A DNA stretch of 20,808 bases from Candidatus Campbellbacteria bacterium RIFCSPLOWO2_02_35_12 (GTDB lineage Bacteria > Patescibacteriota > Minisyncoccia > Phycocordibacterales > UBA2163), in contig MFAC01000014.1 of assembly GCA_001774455.1 (NCBI GenBank), positions 1 to 20,808 of the forward strand. Direction: 5' to 3'. A program made the position numbers and the translations under genes. A model generated the notes under the pieces. That model worked only from the letters and a program-made list of their open reading frames with translations, did not search any database and was not told the DNA's origin. Within the stretch, counting starts at the first letter, position 1; each line of letters starts with the position of its first letter. This document shows positions 20,729-20,808 of this stretch, in pieces.

Positions 20729-20808
20729 TTAAAAATTTGATAACAAATAAAATATATCGTCTTGCGCTATTTTTTTATCTCTTTCAATTTCCTCAAATAG
20801 CGCCAAAA
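20729..20808 (-). CDS. 3' end of a probable convergent gene (5' part outside window)
   Basis: On the minus strand a frame enters from the right edge and gives LALFEEIERDKKIAQDDIFY then LLSNF and a TAA stop at 20729-20731. The composition looks like real protein and it ends neatly convergent to pheT, but 25 residues are too few to assign a family. A 9-bp inverted repeat, GCGCTATTT and AAATAGCGC (20764-20772 and 20795-20803), lies within it. Confidence 0.4.
   Translation of the reverse strand, partial: LALFEEIERDKKIAQDDIFYLLSNF

Noticed and set aside
20764..20803. Inverted repeat GCGCTATTT/AAATAGCGC as a terminator
   Set aside because: The loop is 22 bases and the repeat lies within a probable coding end, so it is likely coincidental.

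Overview
The window looks like chromosome from a host-dependent, small-genome bacterium of the Candidate Phyla Radiation (Patescibacteria, probably a Parcubacteria-type lineage). The grounds are indirect: AT-rich DNA, stripped-down essential proteins (an SMC of 754 residues, a PheT of 417 and a PheS of 243), a compact type IV pilus cluster, TGA used as stop, and almost no Shine-Dalgarno sequences. No rRNA is present, so the placement is an inference.

Layout. Positions 1-604 hold the 3' end of a more GC-rich serine recombinase gene whose frame runs into the 3' end of a minus-strand tRNA-Ser(GCU), which looks like one edge of an integrated element. A ComF-like phosphoribosyltransferase follows on the minus strand. 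From 1708 to 9988 there is a type IV pilus / competence cluster on the plus strand: pilM, pilN-like, pilO-like, a small PilP-like protein, pilB, a lone receiver domain, pilT, pilC and a major-pilin-like gene closed by an intrinsic terminator. From 10180 to 15801 come housekeeping genes: rnhB, rpmF, a nusB-NUDIX fusion, rnc and a short smc. On the minus strand (16184-18084) an UbiB/ABC1-type kinase gene sits between two unannotated, same-length (52 aa) paralogous membrane proteins. Next is a decayed insertion sequence (18127-18652) that contains a dense palindromic cluster. Then pheS and pheT, both lacking domains, and the 3' tip of a probable convergent gene.

The most striking structure is a family of about 109-bp palindromic elements: seven full copies between genes, all in the same orientation. 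They have about 24-bp terminal inverted repeats, and six of the seven are flanked by 7-bp direct repeats (three perfect, three with one mismatch). This pattern points to a non-autonomous transposable element (MITE) that has repeatedly landed between genes, twice immediately at a start codon (pilM, pilB). Solo ends and a possible decayed copy are also present.

A second theme is transcription and translation starts. Several genes have a -35/-10 pair placed so that transcription should begin at, or one or two bases from, the ATG (rpmF, nusB, pheS, the small membrane protein gene, probably smc), which suggests leaderless mRNAs are common here.
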